Below are positions 30,908 to 40,489 of a stretch of 64,000 nt of DNA, piece after piece (position 1 is the stretch's first letter; the number at the start of each line of letters is the position of its first letter). The position numbers and the translations under genes are program-made. Source of the stretch: Rhynchopus sp. YZ270_cl-10 (taxonomy: Eukaryota > Euglenozoa > Diplonemea > Diplonemida > Diplonemidae); contig OZ037844.1 in NCBI GenBank assembly GCA_964035575.1, positions 1,576,501 to 1,640,500 on the forward strand, given 5' to 3'. The notes beneath the pieces were generated by a model. That model was not told the DNA's origin. It ran no database searches and saw nothing but the letters and a program-made list of their open reading frames with translations.

Positions 30908-33772
30908 ATGTTTTCGTACATGGTGTCGAAGTCACGTCCAGCCTCCACGCGGAGTATCCCGGGCAACGATCCGTCACACGGATCGGCCAAGTGGACGCCA
31001 CACCCGCCGGCGCCTGTGTGCTGCAGGTCGTGGAACTGCTATTGCAGTGACGAGGTGACGGCGGCGGCGGAGCAGGCGCACTGGACTGAGGGGCTACGGC
31101 AGCCCGCCTACCCGGGGGCAGGCGGCATGAAGCGCAGTGCAGGGGAGGAGAGGAAGGATCCCGATGTCTTCATCGGAGTAGTGACGGGCGAGAAGGTGCG
31201 GGACACGACGGGGCTGTGTGCGCTGGCGCGTGATGCGACGGAGGAGGAACCAGGAACGCACTGGGAAGTAACCCGCCGCCTGGCAAACATCACCAAGGCA
31301 GAAGCCGCGTACGAGGGCATCCTGCTCGGGCTTCAAGGGGTGGCCGACGGGTCGTACCCGAAGGGCACCCACGCGCGCGTGTGGGTCACGCACTTGGTGG
31401 TCTGGAGGCAGGTGGCTGAGGGGCACGCCTGCGACTCGTCGTTGCTGAAGCAGAGGCTGGAGAAGGTGAAGGCGCTGCTGGGCGAGTTGAAGAAGAGGGG
31501 GATAAGGGTATCGCTGCAGCACTGCGCGAAGGCGGGGAAGGGGATGAAGGAGGCAGAGAGCAACGCCCAGCTGGTTGCAGGAGGGGTGTACGCCGCAAGG
31601 GGATGCAGGACGGAGACGCTGGCAGCTGCCGTGCAGCCAGGTGTCAAGGGACACCTGGAAAGATGGGGGTTGCGATGGGAGGAATGTGGGGGCAAGGGGG
31701 ACTGTCTGTTCCGGTCGGTGGCGTGGTCTGTGGAGCGGTCCCCGAATGGTCACGCAGGCTTCCGCAGGCTCGCAGTTGAGGTGATGAAGGAGCAGAAGGC
31801 ACACTACAGCCCATTTGTGGACGAGGGGTGCATTGATGCATACCTGGCAGGCATGGCGCAGCTGGGGACATGGGGGGACCATTTGTGTCTCCATGCGATC
31901 GCCAAGGTGATGAAGGTCCGCATTGTTGTGCTTGACGTTGGACCGGAGAACGCGCTACGGGCTACGCTGATCGACGGGCAGTCCGACGGGCAGCTGGCAG
32001 AAGGAACTCCGGAGAAGGCTAACCTCACCTTCACGGAGTCTGACGTAGTCCTGGGGTTCGAGGGGGTACACTACGGTGCTGTGGAATCGGCAGGGTTGAA
32101 GGTGGGGGAGGAACTTCTGTGCGCAGTGGGACAACCGCAACTGCACGTACCGGCTACAGCTGTGAAGGGGAAGAAGAAGGCGACGGCGGTGACCCAGAGC
32201 GCAGCGGAGGATGCACTGAACCTGGCGCCCCAGGGATGGAAAATACCGGTGTGGGATGCAGTGCCCAGCAATGTGGAAGGGGTGACGCAGGTGGCGGCAG
32301 TTGCGTGGAAGGCGAGCGAACTTCTGCAGGGGTTACAGTTGCTGCACCAACTTCCGCAGATGGTGATTGTGTCCCGTTCGAAGTGTACGGGTGCAGCGCG
32401 CACGAAGAAGGCGAAGGTGGCGGTGAAGACGGAGCGGGGAGCAAAGGTGGAAGAAGTGTGGCTGTCGTCCATGACAACTAACTTGGACGACGTGGTGAAG
32501 CCGGTGGAGAGCACGTTCTCGAGCAAGCTGATTACGCTGATGGGCAGAACGATGTTGCTCCAGGGGGAGGGGCGCACAAAGGGAGAGCAACGCATGCGTC
32601 GGTGGTACGGGTTGCAGGGGGTGCGGTGTGGACGCGGCTTGGAGAGAGGAGGATGGATGGAGATGTCTGTGGACGTGACGGAGGACATGGTGTGCGCCAT
32701 GCTGAGGAGAAGCGGACGGGAAGGGGTATTTGTGCGGCACCTCTTCCAGGCAAAGGAGTACGGGGACTGTGGGTTGTTGTGGAAGGCGGAACCGCTGGAG
32801 TCTGCTCTGGCACGGCTGGACCTTGTTGAGGAGAACATGGAGGATAGCGTGCGCGGACTCGCCGTAGGGGAAGGGGGCTACGCGGTGCGGGTGATGAAGG
32901 GGGACTTGGAGGCTGCGAAGAGGCTTCTTGTGCAGGAGGACGTCGTCGTGCAGGGACACAGGTACGAGATTGGGGGAATTCCGGCGAACACGTCGGTCCA
33001 GCTGTTGTGTGAGGGGCTGGTGAGGGAGGCGAGCTGGACGGTGAAGGTGCTGTCGCGAGGGCACAAGTGGACGGTTACGTCGGATGTGCCGTGCCCGAGC
33101 ACAGAAGGGGTGCTGGAGGTGGGTGGATTGGTGTTGACGGTGTGTGCGGTGAAGGAAGGGCGTCGTGTGCAGAAGGTGGGTGCGAATCCGTGGGGTTTCC
33201 CTCTGGCGCAGTTCCCAGTACCGAGGCAAGGAGCAGCAGAGAGCGGCGCTGGCACGTGGGCGGCTAAGGCGAGGGGATACGCACCACCTGCAGCTCGACC
33301 CCACCCTGCAACAGGGGCACCGGCGGCTCCGGCACCTCCCGCAGCTTCATCAGCAGCGCAGGACGAGATAGAGATGATGAAGAAGGAGATGAAGGAATTG
33401 CGGGAGATGATGAAGGGCGTCATGGAGCAGCAGAAGGAGATGTTGGAGGCACAGAAGCGGATGATGGGACAGCCGCAGCAGTCGGCACCAGTCGCGCAAC
33501 CGCCGCAGCCTCTCGACATGGAACAGCTCAGAGCAGAATGTGCTGAGATGAAGGAGACGGTGCAGCAGTGCAAGGACCAGAACGTGCAGCTGGCAGCGGA
33601 GAGCAAGCGGCTCACGGAGGAGAACGAGGCGCTGAAGAAGGCAGCTCGCGAGGCCAAGGACAAGGCCAGGGATGCTCAAGATCGTGGCGGTGAGGAGAAG
33701 AAGAAAGATACGACGACGGACGAGAACAGCCGCCCCCGCGACACGGACAATAACCGAGAAAGGTCGTATTAA
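30908..33772 (+). CDS. LINE ORF1: RNase H-like + OTU protease + coiled coil
   Basis: This is the first frame of the LINE, 954 residues, starting at the first ATG after an A-rich leader. Residues about 85-235 resemble an RNase H fold: ANITKAEAAYEGILLGLQ supplies the helix with Glu132, but the usual TDS motif reads VTHLV and the first catalytic Asp is not obvious, so it may be inactive. Residues about 255-395 are an OTU cysteine protease: GKGDCLFRS with nucleophile Cys266, the WGDHLCLHAIAKVMKVRIVVL segment and GVHYGAV with His388. These residues predict a working deubiquitinase-like enzyme. The C-terminal 150 residues are a Met/Glu/Lys-rich coiled coil, as used for ORF1 multimerisation in other LINEs. 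It probably binds RNA or packages the element; the OTU may counter host ubiquitin tagging. The role is inferred; the OTU call is firm. Confidence 0.85.
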   Translation: MFSYMVSKSRPASTRSIPGNDPSHGSAKWTPHPPAPVCCRSWNCYCSDEVTAAAEQAHWTEGLRQPAYPGAGGMKRSAGEERKDPDVFIGVVTGEKVRDTTGLCALARDATEEEPGTHWEVTRRLANITKAEAAYEGILLGLQGVADGSYPKGTHARVWVTHLVVWRQVAEGHACDSSLLKQRLEKVKALLGELKKRGIRVSLQHCAKAGKGMKEAESNAQLVAGGVYAARGCRTETLAAAVQPGVKGHLERWGLRWEECGGKGDCLFRSVAWSVERSPNGHAGFRRLAVEVMKEQKAHYSPFVDEGCIDAYLAGMAQLGTWGDHLCLHAIAKVMKVRIVVLDVGPENALRATLIDGQSDGQLAEGTPEKANLTFTESDVVLGFEGVHYGAVESAGLKVGEELLCAVGQPQLHVPATAVKGKKKATAVTQSAAEDALNLAPQGWKIPVWDAVPSNVEGVTQVAAVAWKASELLQGLQLLHQLPQMVIVSRSKCTGAARTKKAKVAVKTERGAKVEEVWLSSMTTNLDDVVKPVESTFSSKLITLMGRTMLLQGEGRTKGEQRMRRWYGLQGVRCGRGLERGGWMEMSVDVTEDMVCAMLRRSGREGVFVRHLFQAKEYGDCGLLWKAEPLESALARLDLVEENMEDSVRGLAVGEGGYAVRVMKGDLEAAKRLLVQEDVVVQGHRYEIGGIPANTSVQLLCEGLVREASWTVKVLSRGHKWTVTSDVPCPSTEGVLEVGGLVLTVCAVKEGRRVQKVGANPWGFPLAQFPVPRQGAAESGAGTWAAKARGYAPPAARPHPATGAPAAPAPPAASSAAQDEIEMMKKEMKELREMMKGVMEQQKEMLEAQKRMMGQPQQSAPVAQPPQPLDMEQLRAECAEMKETVQQCKDQNVQLAAESKRLTEENEALKKAAREAKDKARDAQDRGGEEKKKDTTTDENSRPRDTDNNRERSY

Positions 33773-36700
33773 TCACGACCGTGGGCCTTGCCCCACTAAA
33801 GATAGTGTGCAGCAATGTGACGGCGCTGCAGACAGGCGGGAGCTCTCTGCTGAAGGTTGCGGAGGATGCTCACGTTGTTCTGGTGCAAGAGACAAAGTGC
33901 ACCGTGACGACGCAGAAGCGCCTCTCCATCGAGTACCGCGAGCAGGGTTGGCAGGTGGTGTGGGGTAAGGAGTTGCCGGAATGGAGGTCGGCCGAAGAAG
34001 CGAAATCTGGTGGTGTTGCGATTCTGGTGCAAGAGGGAATACCTGTGCTCACGAGCCCGCCCTCCTCAACCTTGGAAAAGAACCTCTGGGACTCAACGCG
34101 ATGGGTGAAGGCGAAGGTGGCGTACGGCAAAGGCAACGAGTGGATCGACGTGACCTCCGTCTACGCGCCGTCGGCGGACCCGGAGGCTAGGGAGAAAATA
34201 CTTGGCGAGGTGATGGAGGCTGCTGCAGAGCTTGGTGATATTCCTGGGGTGATTGGTGGGGATTTCAACGCAGGTCCAGGGAAATCAGGTGTGCTGGCTG
34301 CTACACTGGACACAGGATGGTGGAAGGACACTGCCGAAGAGCACGCAAGGGTGCTTGGGACGACCCCGGACAACACCTACTTCTCGGTGAAAGACGGCAA
34401 GGAGATCCGCAAGAGGCTCGATTACGTTCTGCTGAACCGAGCTGCGTGCACAGGGCTGTCGTCTGTGAAGGTTGTCCACGACTCTGGGCTCCCGCAGCAC
34501 AGACCGGTAGAGATAGCGCTGGATGTAGGTGCGTACAGGCAGATCGTGCTCGCGTACACTCTGCCGAAGCAGTTCCCTTTGGACAAGTGTGGACAAGGCG
34601 TGAAGAATGCACAAAAGGCGTTTGCGAGCAAGGAGCTGCAGTGGGGGGCGCTTCAACACCCTCAGGATAGGTGGATACAGTGGAACAAGTGGGCAGAGGA
34701 CTTCTTGCTGCAGGCGTGCGAAGGCGAGATTGAGGGCCCGACGAAGGCGTATTGCGGAAGAGGCAAAACGTTTGACCCGAAGCCGAAGCACCGGACTGCG
34801 AAGCAGAGCAAGGAAGGGGACGCTCTGACAGTGAGCCAGAGAAGGCTGACGAAGAACGTGGGCAGGCTGGAAGAATGTCGGCTGTGGTACGTGAGGAGCA
34901 ACGGTGGTGTGCCGCCACATGACGTGTGCAATTGTTGGAGCAAGGCGCGGAAGGAACTGCGTGTTCTGCTGGACGACGACTCACTGCAACAGGATATGCC
35001 TAGCGAGGAGGCTTTGGTGGATCTGTGCAGAGCCGTGCGAGTGAAGGTGTCAACGCTTGCGGACCGAGTGAAGCGGAAGCGACTGGAGGACTGGCGGCAG
35101 CGCCTACGGGATGCATGGCACAATGCTCCCAAGGCGATCTTCAAATACTGCAAGGACGAACAGTACAGGAAGATGACTGCCCTGAAGAACGAGGATGGGA
35201 AGTTCACCGCCAACGCTGAGGAGATGGACACCCTCCTGCATGAGGCGTGGATGCCGATTCTTCGCCGATATGCGGAAAAGCCAGAACCCGACTGGGGTGC
35301 GTTCAGGGAGAAGTTTACAGAAGACATCGCAGGCAAGGGGCAAGCGATGCAGATGGACAGGCTGACGGGGAAGGAGTTGCAGCAAACTCTGGGGAGGATG
35401 AAGACGCAAACTTCTGCTGGGGTGGAGGGTTGGCGCATGGCAGAGCTGAAGGCGCTTCCTCTGGTGCTGCTCGACAGGTTGGCAGATGTGTTTGATGCGA
35501 TTGAGTGTACGGGGGAGTGGCCGCCTTCTTTGATGAGAGCACTCATTGCGCTCATCCCCAAAGGGGAAGACGACACCCCGCTGAAGCAGCGACCTATCAC
35601 GATCACTTCGTGTATCTACAGACTGTGGGCGGCAGCGAGGTTGCGAAGACTGATAAAGTGGCAGGAAAGCTGGATTGGTGAGCAACAGCACGGCTTCAGA
35701 GCAGGACACAGCACTGCACACCTGTACTGGCACTTGTCGCTCAAGCTGGAGAAGGCGGTGCTGTCGGGTGACGACACAGACCAGGTATGGGGCTTCACGA
35801 TTGACTACGCCAAATGTTTCGATCGTGTGCCTCATGAGATTGTGCTATCGCTGGCGGAGGAGTGGGGCGCGCACTGGCGTATTCTTGGACCACTGAGGGC
35901 GGCGTACACTGCCATGGAACGCCGTTTCAAGTTGGGAGACGTAGGTGTGGGAGGCGCTTTCCGTACGACAAATGGTATCCTGCAAGGTTGCCCACTTTCT
36001 GTCGTGCTGTTGAACGCGCTGATGGCAGTGTGGGGATCTGCAGTGACGAGAAGGACGGGAGCAATCGCCATGGGGTACGCTGACGACGTGTATGCTGTGG
36101 CGAACACGGAAGCGGAGGTGCATGGTGCTGCGAGGGTGACGAAGGAGTTTATCACTGCTGCGGACATGGAGGTCAAGGCAGAGAAGTGCGTAGGGTTTAC
36201 CTCGAAGGAGGGAACAAAGACGAAGTTTGGACTTGGCGACGGGTTCTTCCCCGACAAGAAGCAGTTCGGGGCGGTTGGAGCAGACATTTTGGCTGGAAAG
36301 GGGAACTTCGGGCCCATCGCGCGTGAGCGTGCGGTTACTGCGCACCGTGTGTTTACGAGGGTTTCGAGTGTGCCATTATCCTTCACTGAGAAGGCACTTA
36401 TTGGCGCAAGGGGACCAATGATGGCAGCGTTGCATGGGTGTGAAGTGACAGATTTCTCGAAGCAGACCATCGAGACGTTGAGGCAAGGGGCTGCACTAGC
36501 AGTCTGGGGGCAGGGCAGGAAGCAGCGCACGCTGAACATTGTGTGGCATGTGTTGTCTCCGGTCGGGATTGATGCGCCAGCGGAGATTGTACAGAGGAGG
36601 ATGGCGGCCTTTCTCCGACTGACAGAAGATGACGGCATGCGAAGAGAAGCAGAAGAAGTGTGGAGGCTGGCACATGACCGAAGAGCGGAGCGGGAGGTGA

Positions 36701-38547
36701 GGCGGCGTGACAGGGCTTCAGATCTGGCACGTCTCCGGCGTGAGAACCCTGGGGTTGCCAACCCAAGGGTAACTGAAATGCACAAGAAGGGTGTGATAGA
36801 GTTGTTGTGGGACGACCTGGAGCGATACGGATGGCGGTGGAGCAGCTTCGACTTCTGGACCACACACATCGGGTTGAGGGTGCACGTTCGTCTGTGGGAC
36901 AAGGGCAAATGGCTGCATGAGCTGAGAGAGGGCATCCGTGCACACGCGTACCGCCTGACAGTGACGACGAGGCCGTCGATGCAGGGCATTGAGGGAGGTG
37001 TGGATCGCCAGGCGACGAACGCAGTGTGGAAGGACCGCACGACCGACAGATACCTGGCGGGCGCGATACGCGGAGCCTTGTCGGGCTCTCAGTTGGTGGG
37101 GGTGCAGCTGCTGAGGAACAAGGAGGTGGAGACTTCGTTGTGCCGATACTGTGGTGAGGCGATAGAGGACCGGAGACACGCTTGGTGGTGGTGCCCGCAG
37201 TGGGACGAAATTCGTGGAGAGGACATCGGAAAACTCCGGGTTTTGCTCAAAGACGCACCCCCGTGCTTCTTGGACTTTGGCCTGGTGCCGACGATATTCT
37301 TGCAGGAGCTGAGTGTTGCGGAGAGAGAGCAGACGGTGCGTCGTGTGCAACTGATGCTGGTCAGCATCGCGCTGGCAAGGCAGAAGTACGACGTGGAACA
37401 TGGGTTTTCGCAGAAGAAGAAGAAGCAAGCGGTGGTGGGCCAATCCCTTTTTCCTTGGGGCTGGAATCCTCAGGAGGGTGCAGTGCTTGAGAGCTACAAC
37501 CCGCTGGAGAACGTACTGTGGGGGAGCAAGTACATGAAGAAGAGTCCACGCTGGACGGAAGACCACTTCTGGGCGCTGAAGGCATGGCTCGCTGCATTGC
37601 GTTGGCCTGATGGCACAACGCCCCCCATCACGCAGCTCGAGCTCATGCTGGACTTTGAGATCTTCTCGGGGTTGGACGTACCGGGTGAGACGGTGTTGAA
37701 GAGGGCCGAATCTTTTGGTGCCATGATGCGGACGGCGAAAACTATGGCGCATGGAAGGGACGTATGGAAAGGAGTGGAGAAGAGGGAGGTGCACCACTTA
37801 CAGGAACTGGGTGCGGGGATCATGACGGGGTATTCTGTGCGACCTGTGCTGACGCATGCGGCGGGGGTTGAAGGATACCTGAAGGAGTTGCAGGAGAAGG
37901 CGACGTCGCGGAGAGCACTCTCCCGACAAAAGGAAAAGACGAAGGCGAGGTGGGGTGACGACGCGGATGTGGCTCATACTTCCACTCCGGAAGAACGCTC
38001 AGCAAAGAACGAACGCTGGAAGGAAGCGAAGGAAGAGCAGAAGCAGGCAGAGGAGGTGCGTAAGAGAGCTGCGATAGCTGCAGTTGCGGCAGAGCAGATT
38101 CGACGACAGGAGGCACGCAGGCGGCAGACACCGGCTGTGCGTGTGGACGTAAGGAGGAAGGTGGGGGCCATGCGGGTGTGTGACATACACACCAAGATGC
38201 GATGCGGGGACTGCGAGCACAACAACATCTCCATCACGGCGTGTTGTGCGACGCACCATTGTGATGAGCTTATTTTGGGTGACTGTGTGGAGGCGCGTGA
38301 GGCGTGTGAGGTGCATAACTTCTCGATGTGCGGACAGTGTGCGGGTGCGGGGAACGTGTCGATGAAGCAGTGCTGTCAGAAGCACCACAACTGTGTGGCC
38401 CACGGGAGGGGTGCTTGCGGTGCATGTGTGCAGGCGGGACGGAAGAGGAAGAAGGACGGATTGCCGATGCTGGCGTCTCCTCAGGCCTGTTGCGGGAAAG
38501 GGCACCACGACACGTCCCAGGGGCGTCTCGGGTTTGCCCCGCGATAA
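33754..38547 (+). CDS. LINE ORF2: endonuclease, reverse transcriptase, zinc-binding tail
   Basis: The frame opens at 33754 and overlaps the end of ORF1 by 19 bases in the -1 frame. There is no ATG before the first domain; a GTG lies at 33781, from which residues are counted. Residues about 5-245 are an APE-type endonuclease (LKIVCSNV, VQETK, GGDFNAGP, RLDYVLL), although the usual SDH near its end reads PQH. Residues about 540-850 are the reverse transcriptase: RPITITSCIYR, QHGFRAGHST, DYAKCFD with Asp675, GCPLS and YADD at 766-769. A CCHC knuckle (CRYCG...H...CP) starts at Cys1121. The last 120 residues hold three Cys/His-rich modules. The protein would nick target DNA and prime reverse transcription there. 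It has no RNase H domain of its own. The frame is undamaged over more than 1580 codons. Confidence 0.9.
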   Translation, partial: PRKVVLITTVGLAPLKIVCSNVTALQTGGSSLLKVAEDAHVVLVQETKCTVTTQKRLSIEYREQGWQVVWGKELPEWRSAEEAKSGGVAILVQEGIPVLTSPPSSTLEKNLWDSTRWVKAKVAYGKGNEWIDVTSVYAPSADPEAREKILGEVMEAAAELGDIPGVIGGDFNAGPGKSGVLAATLDTGWWKDTAEEHARVLGTTPDNTYFSVKDGKEIRKRLDYVLLNRAACTGLSSVKVVHDSGLPQHRPVEIALDVGAYRQIVLAYTLPKQFPLDKCGQGVKNAQKAFASKELQWGALQHPQDRWIQWNKWAEDFLLQACEGEIEGPTKAYCGRGKTFDPKPKHRTAKQSKEGDALTVSQRRLTKNVGRLEECRLWYVRSNGGVPPHDVCNCWSKARKELRVLLDDDSLQQDMPSEEALVDLCRAVRVKVSTLADRVKRKRLEDWRQRLRDAWHNAPKAIFKYCKDEQYRKMTALKNEDGKFTANAEEMDTLLHEAWMPILRRYAEKPEPDWGAFREKFTEDIAGKGQAMQMDRLTGKELQQTLGRMKTQTSAGVEGWRMAELKALPLVLLDRLADVFDAIECTGEWPPSLMRALIALIPKGEDDTPLKQRPITITSCIYRLWAAARLRRLIKWQESWIGEQQHGFRAGHSTAHLYWHLSLKLEKAVLSGDDTDQVWGFTIDYAKCFDRVPHEIVLSLAEEWGAHWRILGPLRAAYTAMERRFKLGDVGVGGAFRTTNGILQGCPLSVVLLNALMAVWGSAVTRRTGAIAMGYADDVYAVANTEAEVHGAARVTKEFITAADMEVKAEKCVGFTSKEGTKTKFGLGDGFFPDKKQFGAVGADILAGKGNFGPIARERAVTAHRVFTRVSSVPLSFTEKALIGARGPMMAALHGCEVTDFSKQTIETLRQGAALAVWGQGRKQRTLNIVWHVLSPVGIDAPAEIVQRRMAAFLRLTEDDGMRREAEEVWRLAHDRRAEREVRRRDRASDLARLRRENPGVANPRVTEMHKKGVIELLWDDLERYGWRWSSFDFWTTHIGLRVHVRLWDKGKWLHELREGIRAHAYRLTVTTRPSMQGIEGGVDRQATNAVWKDRTTDRYLAGAIRGALSGSQLVGVQLLRNKEVETSLCRYCGEAIEDRRHAWWWCPQWDEIRGEDIGKLRVLLKDAPPCFLDFGLVPTIFLQELSVAEREQTVRRVQLMLVSIALARQKYDVEHGFSQKKKKQAVVGQSLFPWGWNPQEGAVLESYNPLENVLWGSKYMKKSPRWTEDHFWALKAWLAALRWPDGTTPPITQLELMLDFEIFSGLDVPGETVLKRAESFGAMMRTAKTMAHGRDVWKGVEKREVHHLQELGAGIMTGYSVRPVLTHAAGVEGYLKELQEKATSRRALSRQKEKTKARWGDDADVAHTSTPEERSAKNERWKEAKEEQKQAEEVRKRAAIAAVAAEQIRRQEARRRQTPAVRVDVRRKVGAMRVCDIHTKMRCGDCEHNNISITACCATHHCDELILGDCVEAREACEVHNFSMCGQCAGAGNVSMKQCCQKHHNCVAHGRGACGACVQAGRKRKKDGLPMLASPQACCGKGHHDTSQGRLGFAPR

Positions 38548-38920
38548 CGAAGGTGGTCACGTGGCGCCTTTCTCACCTCTCAGTTCATCTGAGAAGGTGG
38601 GGATGGGTCACGTCAACAAGTTTAAGCTTTAACCACCCTGGATCTGACACCAGTCAACAACGTTACGCAGATTGAGAGTTGCTTTCTTTACGGCTGCAAA
38701 GCTTTAACCACCCTGAATCTGACACCACTCAACAACGTGACATCGATTGGCAGTCACTTTCTTTACGGCTGCACTTTAACCACCGTGGATCTGACGCCAC
38801 TCAACAACGTCACTTCGATTGGCGGTAGCTTTCTTTTCTGCTGCAAAGATTTAACAACCCTGGATCTGACACCACTCAACAACGTTACGCAGATTGAGAG
38901 TTGCTTTCTTTATGGCTGCA

Positions 38921-39220
38921 AAGGTTTAACCACCCTGGATCTGACACCACTCAACAACGTCACGAAGATTGAGGATGGCTTTCTTTACGACTGCGAAGCT
39001 TTAACGACCCTGGATCTGACACCGCTCAACAACGTGACGTCGATTGGCTGCGACTTTCTTCAGGGCTGCAAAGGTTTAACCACCCTGGATCTGACACCAC
39101 TCAACAACGTCACGAAGATTGAGGATGGCTTTCTTTACGACTGCGAAGCTTTAACGACCCTGGATCTGACACCGCTCAACAACGTGACGTCGATTGGCTG
39201 CGACTTTCTTCAGGGCTGCA
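38921..39220 (+). repeat. Exact 150-bp duplication inside the LRR array
   Basis: Two successive LRR units (one with KIEDGFLYDC, one with SIGCDFLQGC) are repeated back to back without a visible difference, two 150-bp blocks. This indicates very recent unequal exchange or slippage. Confidence 0.85.
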
Positions 39221-40489
39221 AAGGTTTAACCACCCTGGATCTGACACCGCTCAACAAAGTGACGTCGATTCGCAGGAGCTTTCTTTCCGGCTGCGAAGCT
39301 TTAACCACCCTGGATCTGACACCGCTCAACAACTTCACGAAGATTGAGGGTTTGTTTCTTTACCGCTGCCACTCTTTAACCACCCTGGATCTGACACCAC
39401 TCAACAACGTCACGTCGATTGGTGGTAGCTTTCTTTACTGCTGCAACTCTTTAACCACCCTGGATCTGACACCGCTCAACAAGGTCACGTGGATTGGTGG
39501 TGGTGGCTTTCTTGCCGGCTGCAAATCTTTAACAACCCTGGATCTGACACCACTCAACAACGTGACATCGATTGGCAGCAACTTTCTTCACGGCTGCACT
39601 TTAACCACCCTGGATCTGACACCACTCAGCAACGTCACGAAGATTGAGGATTGCTTTCTTTACGGCTGCAAAGCTTTAACCACCCTGGATCTGACACCGC
39701 TCAACAACGTGACGTCGATTGGTAATGCCTTTCTTCACAGCTGCGAAGCTTTATCCACCCTGGATCTGACACCACTCAACAACGTGACGTCGATTGCCGG
39801 TACCTTTCTTTCCCACTGCAAATCTTTAACCACCCTGGATCTGACACCACTCAACAACGTCACGTCGATTGGCAGCGACTTTCTTTCCGGCTGCAAAGGT
39901 TTAACCACCGTGGATCTGACACCACTCAATAAGGTGACGTCGATTGGCAATCAGTTTCTTTCCCGCTGCGAAGTTTTATCCACCCTGGATCTGACACCGC
40001 TCAACAACGTGACGTCGATTGGTGATAGCTTTCTTTGCGGCTGCAAAGATTTAACTACCCTGGATCTGACACCACTCAATAAGGTGACGTCGATTGGCAG
40101 TTACTTTCTCTACGGCTCCGAATCTTTAACCGCCCTGGATCTGACACCATTCAACAGGGTTGAGAAGGTAGGTTCGGAATTTGCTGCTCGCTGCACTTCG
40201 TTGACGAGTATTTACCTTTCCGGCTGCAGCAGTGCTGTAGCCGACAGAGTAAGGAATAGCAATGCACTGAACCAGCGTGTGGTTGAAGAACGTCCGAAAC
40301 GCAGCAGAGACGAATCCCCCGAGCAAGCCCGCAAACGACAGAGACACGCACAATGATGACGTGGTGGTGGGAGGGGATAAAGGGAAGGTCGGGAAGAAGG
40401 TTACGAAGGGAGGTGGGGAAGGGCCGGTAGGTAATGCCTACTCTACGCGCCTCCACAAACTTTTCAAAAAAAAAAAAGATACTAAAACA

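Larger units (their letters stand above)
30868..38626 (+). mobile_element. Full-length non-LTR retrotransposon (LINE) inserted in the LRR gene
   Basis: A 7.76-kb element with two long frames, a short 5' leader (about 40 bp), a 3' leader of about 80 bp ending GTCACGTCAACAAGTTTAAG and no poly-A. It is flanked by a perfect target duplication CTTTAACCACCCTGGA (30852-30867 and 38627-38642), extendable by two bases. A 5'-truncated relative at 46221-47251 confirms the 3' end. Intact frames and an identical duplication point to a recent insertion. Confidence 0.92.
30338..40356 (+). pseudogene. UBL-LRR gene, copy A, split by a LINE
   Basis: Host gene in two parts, 30338-30867 and 38627-40356. The ATG starts MDVHFEDFKATQ, a ubiquitin-like beta-grasp domain of about 70 residues. 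A short helical linker follows, then about 24 repeats of roughly 25 residues with consensus LTTLDLTPLNNVTSIG plus FLxGC, the BspA/TpLRR type. The C-terminus is basic and nuclear-signal-like (PKRSRDESPEQARKRQR). The LINE interrupts the third repeat and ends the protein at LTTLEGYTQRTQKERI. Apart from this insertion the two parts are in the same phase and open. The product may be cytoplasmic or nuclear, since no signal peptide is seen. LRR scaffolds usually bind proteins; the ubiquitin-like N-terminus suggests a role tied to ubiquitin signalling, but that is inference. A truncated N-terminal product could still be made. Confidence 0.85.

Noticed and set aside
31094-37797. Long open frames opposite LINE ORF1 and ORF2
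   Set aside because: GC-rich codon bias of the LINE keeps antisense frames open; their residues show no domain.
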